From: a bacterium
Lineage (GTDB): Bacteria; Verrucomicrobiota; Kiritimatiellia; RFP12; UBA1067
NCBI GenBank assembly: GCA_025360845.1
Contig: JANYBJ010000190.1
Location: 1 to 49,818, forward strand
Direction of reading: 5' to 3'
DNA: 49,818 nt
The notes beneath the pieces were generated by a model. It was given only the letters and a program-made list of their open reading frames with translations, was not told the DNA's origin and searched no databases. Numbering within the stretch: the stretch's first letter is position 1; each line of letters begins with the position of its first letter. Shown one piece after another: positions 48,564 through 49,818 of this stretch. The position numbers and the translations under genes are program-made.

Positions 48564-49818
48564 CTATTTCGCGCTTGTTTTTCCCCACGAATCTTTCAGT
48601 GTGACCGTGCGGTTGAAGACCGGTTTCCCGGGCAACGACTCGCGCGAATCCGCACAGAAATAACCGATACGCTCGAATTGGATCTTGTCCCCGGGACGCG
48701 CCTCGGCCAACACGGGCTCGCCATACGCGGTCACGGTCTTGGAGGACTCCGGGTTGAGAAACGAGAGGAAGTCGCGGGACTCGTCGCCCATCGGATCAGG
48801 CACCGTAAAGAGCCGGTCGTAGAGACGCACCGTCAACGGCACCGCATGCGTCGCCGACACCCAGTGGATCGTTCCCTTGATTTTCCGTCCGTCCGCCGCG
48901 TTCCCGCCCTTGGAGTTCGGGTCGTATGTGCCATGGATCTCGGTGATCGCGCCTGCCGCGTCTTTCACAACGTGCGAGCAGGTGAAGAGACAGGCGGCGC
49001 GCAACCGCACCTCCTGGCCCGGAGCCATACGGAAAAACTTTTTGGCCGCCTCCTCCATGAAATCTTCGCGCTCGATGAAAATCTCGCGCCCGAACGGCAC
49101 CGGACGCGTGCCCGCACCGGGGTCTTCCGGATTGTTCTGCGCGTCCATGTATTCGACCTGACCTTCGGGATAGTTGTCGATCACGACCTTGACCGGATCG
49201 AGCACCGCCATGCGCCGCAGCGCCCGCTTGTTCAGGTCGTCGCGCAAACAGTATTCGAGCAGCGCCACGTCGGTCTCGCTCTCGTACTTGGAAACGCCGA
49301 TGCGCTCGCAGAAATCGCGGATCGCCTCGGGCGTGTAGCCGCGGCGGCGCAGGCCGCACACCGTGGGCATGCGCGGATCGTCCCAGCCGTCCACCAACTT
49401 TTCCTGCACGAGCTGCAACAGCTTGCGTTTGCTCATCACGGTGTAGGTGAGGTTCAGGCGCGCGAACTCGCGCTGCTGCGGGCGGATCTTGACGCCGTTG
49501 CGCACGACCAGCAACCCCATCTCGTCCATGCGGTCGATGACCCAATCGTAAAGCGGACGATGCACCTCGAACTCCAGCGTACACATCGAGTGCGTCACGC
49601 CTTCGTAGGCGTCCTCGATCGGATGCGCGAAGTCGTACATCGGATAGACGCACCATGTGTCTCCGGCGTGATAATGGGGCACGTGCATGATGCGGTAGAT
49701 CACCGGATCGCGGAAATGGATGTTGGGCGAGGACATGTCGATCTTCGCGCGGAGGACCTTCTCGCCGTCCTTGAACTTTCCGTCGCGCATTCCGCGGAAG
49801 AGCTCGAGGTTTTCGGCA
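48564..49818 (-). CDS. glnS: Glutaminyl-tRNA synthetase (3' part; 5' end outside window)
   Basis: 417 codons and a stop are visible; the frame remains open to the window edge (AENLELFRGMRDG). The class I KMSKS-type motif is VMSKRKL. Catalytic-core and anticodon-binding segments include PHYHAGDTWCVYPMYDFAHP, DGWDDPRMPTVCGLRRRGYT and the C-terminal beta-barrels. The N-terminal Rossmann half with HIGH (about 150 or more residues) lies beyond the edge. It charges tRNA-Gln. GlnRS instead of the GatCAB route fits Gram-negative groups that acquired it. It heads the minus-strand series ending at larE. Confidence 0.95.
   Translation of the reverse strand, partial: AENLELFRGMRDGKFKDGEKVLRAKIDMSSPNIHFRDPVIYRIMHVPHYHAGDTWCVYPMYDFAHPIEDAYEGVTHSMCTLEFEVHRPLYDWVIDRMDEMGLLVVRNGVKIRPQQREFARLNLTYTVMSKRKLLQLVQEKLVDGWDDPRMPTVCGLRRRGYTPEAIRDFCERIGVSKYESETDVALLEYCLRDDLNKRALRRMAVLDPVKVVIDNYPEGQVEYMDAQNNPEDPGAGTRPVPFGREIFIEREDFMEEAAKKFFRMAPGQEVRLRAACLFTCSHVVKDAAGAITEIHGTYDPNSKGGNAADGRKIKGTIHWVSATHAVPLTVRLYDRLFTVPDPMGDESRDFLSFLNPESSKTVTAYGEPVLAEARPGDKIQFERIGYFCADSRESLPGKPVFNRTVTLKDSWGKTSAK

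Overview
The window is GC-rich, double-stranded chromosomal sequence from a Gram-negative, glycan-degrading bacterium of the PVC group. Kiritimatiellota or a close relative fits best. This placement is inferred from family content: several DUF1080 (3-keto-disaccharide hydrolase) domains, a Tat-exported Gfo/Idh/MocA oxidoreductase, a WGGGANTQ-type URO-D family protein, lipoprotein GH2 enzymes, and a giant secreted gingipain-like protein with a Verrucomicrobia-style C-terminus. There is no rRNA, prophage or CRISPR array. One tRNA, tRNA-Gly(CCC), is present.

Layout. 1-5.5 kb: the start of a secreted protein, a tandem DUF1080 protein and smc, all on the minus strand. 5.6-18.6 kb: a carbohydrate locus. 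A divergent AraC regulator precedes an operon of URO-D-like protein, GH2 with a discoidin domain, a six-hairpin glycosidase-like protein and a GH2 lipoprotein. A PIN/Phd toxin-antitoxin pair and an 806-residue secreted glycosidase-like protein follow. 18.6-23.4 kb: a Gfo/Idh/MocA oxidoreductase and a HEAT-DUF1080 fusion, with a divergent PAS-like/AraC regulator; together they look like a periplasmic 3-keto-glycoside route. 23.5-29.3 kb: a minus-strand operon (HTH-cupin regulator, acyl-CoA ligase, esterase, small HTH-like protein) divergent from a sodium/solute symporter and a two-helix membrane protein. 29.4-31.6 kb: an AT-richer island with a PtuA-like ATPase and an HNH nuclease (Septu-like defence) beside two nested miniature transposable elements. 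31.7-40.4 kb: a mutarotase lipoprotein, a PQQ-type beta-propeller, a 1645-residue C25 protease and ApbE. 40.6-49.8 kb: tRNA-Gly, then housekeeping genes on the minus strand in genomic order obgE, rpmA, rplU, larE, panC, hemL, PpiC-type isomerase, an AlbA_2/TPR ATP-binding protein, and glnS (cut by the window edge).

The most interesting signals are these. (1) The Septu-like pair next to the insertions. (2) A small mobile element with an 18-bp terminal repeat and 9-bp target duplication, interrupted in its own right terminus by a second element with an 11-bp terminal repeat and CTAG duplication. (3) Four regulatory genes (two AraC types, HTH-cupin, Phd antitoxin) each have a sigma70-like promoter placed so that transcription should begin at or within about two bases of the ATG, suggesting leaderless mRNAs, whereas most enzyme genes have clear Shine-Dalgarno sequences. 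(4) The Tat-oxidoreductase/HEAT-DUF1080 module. All functional statements come from reading motifs; no database search was possible.
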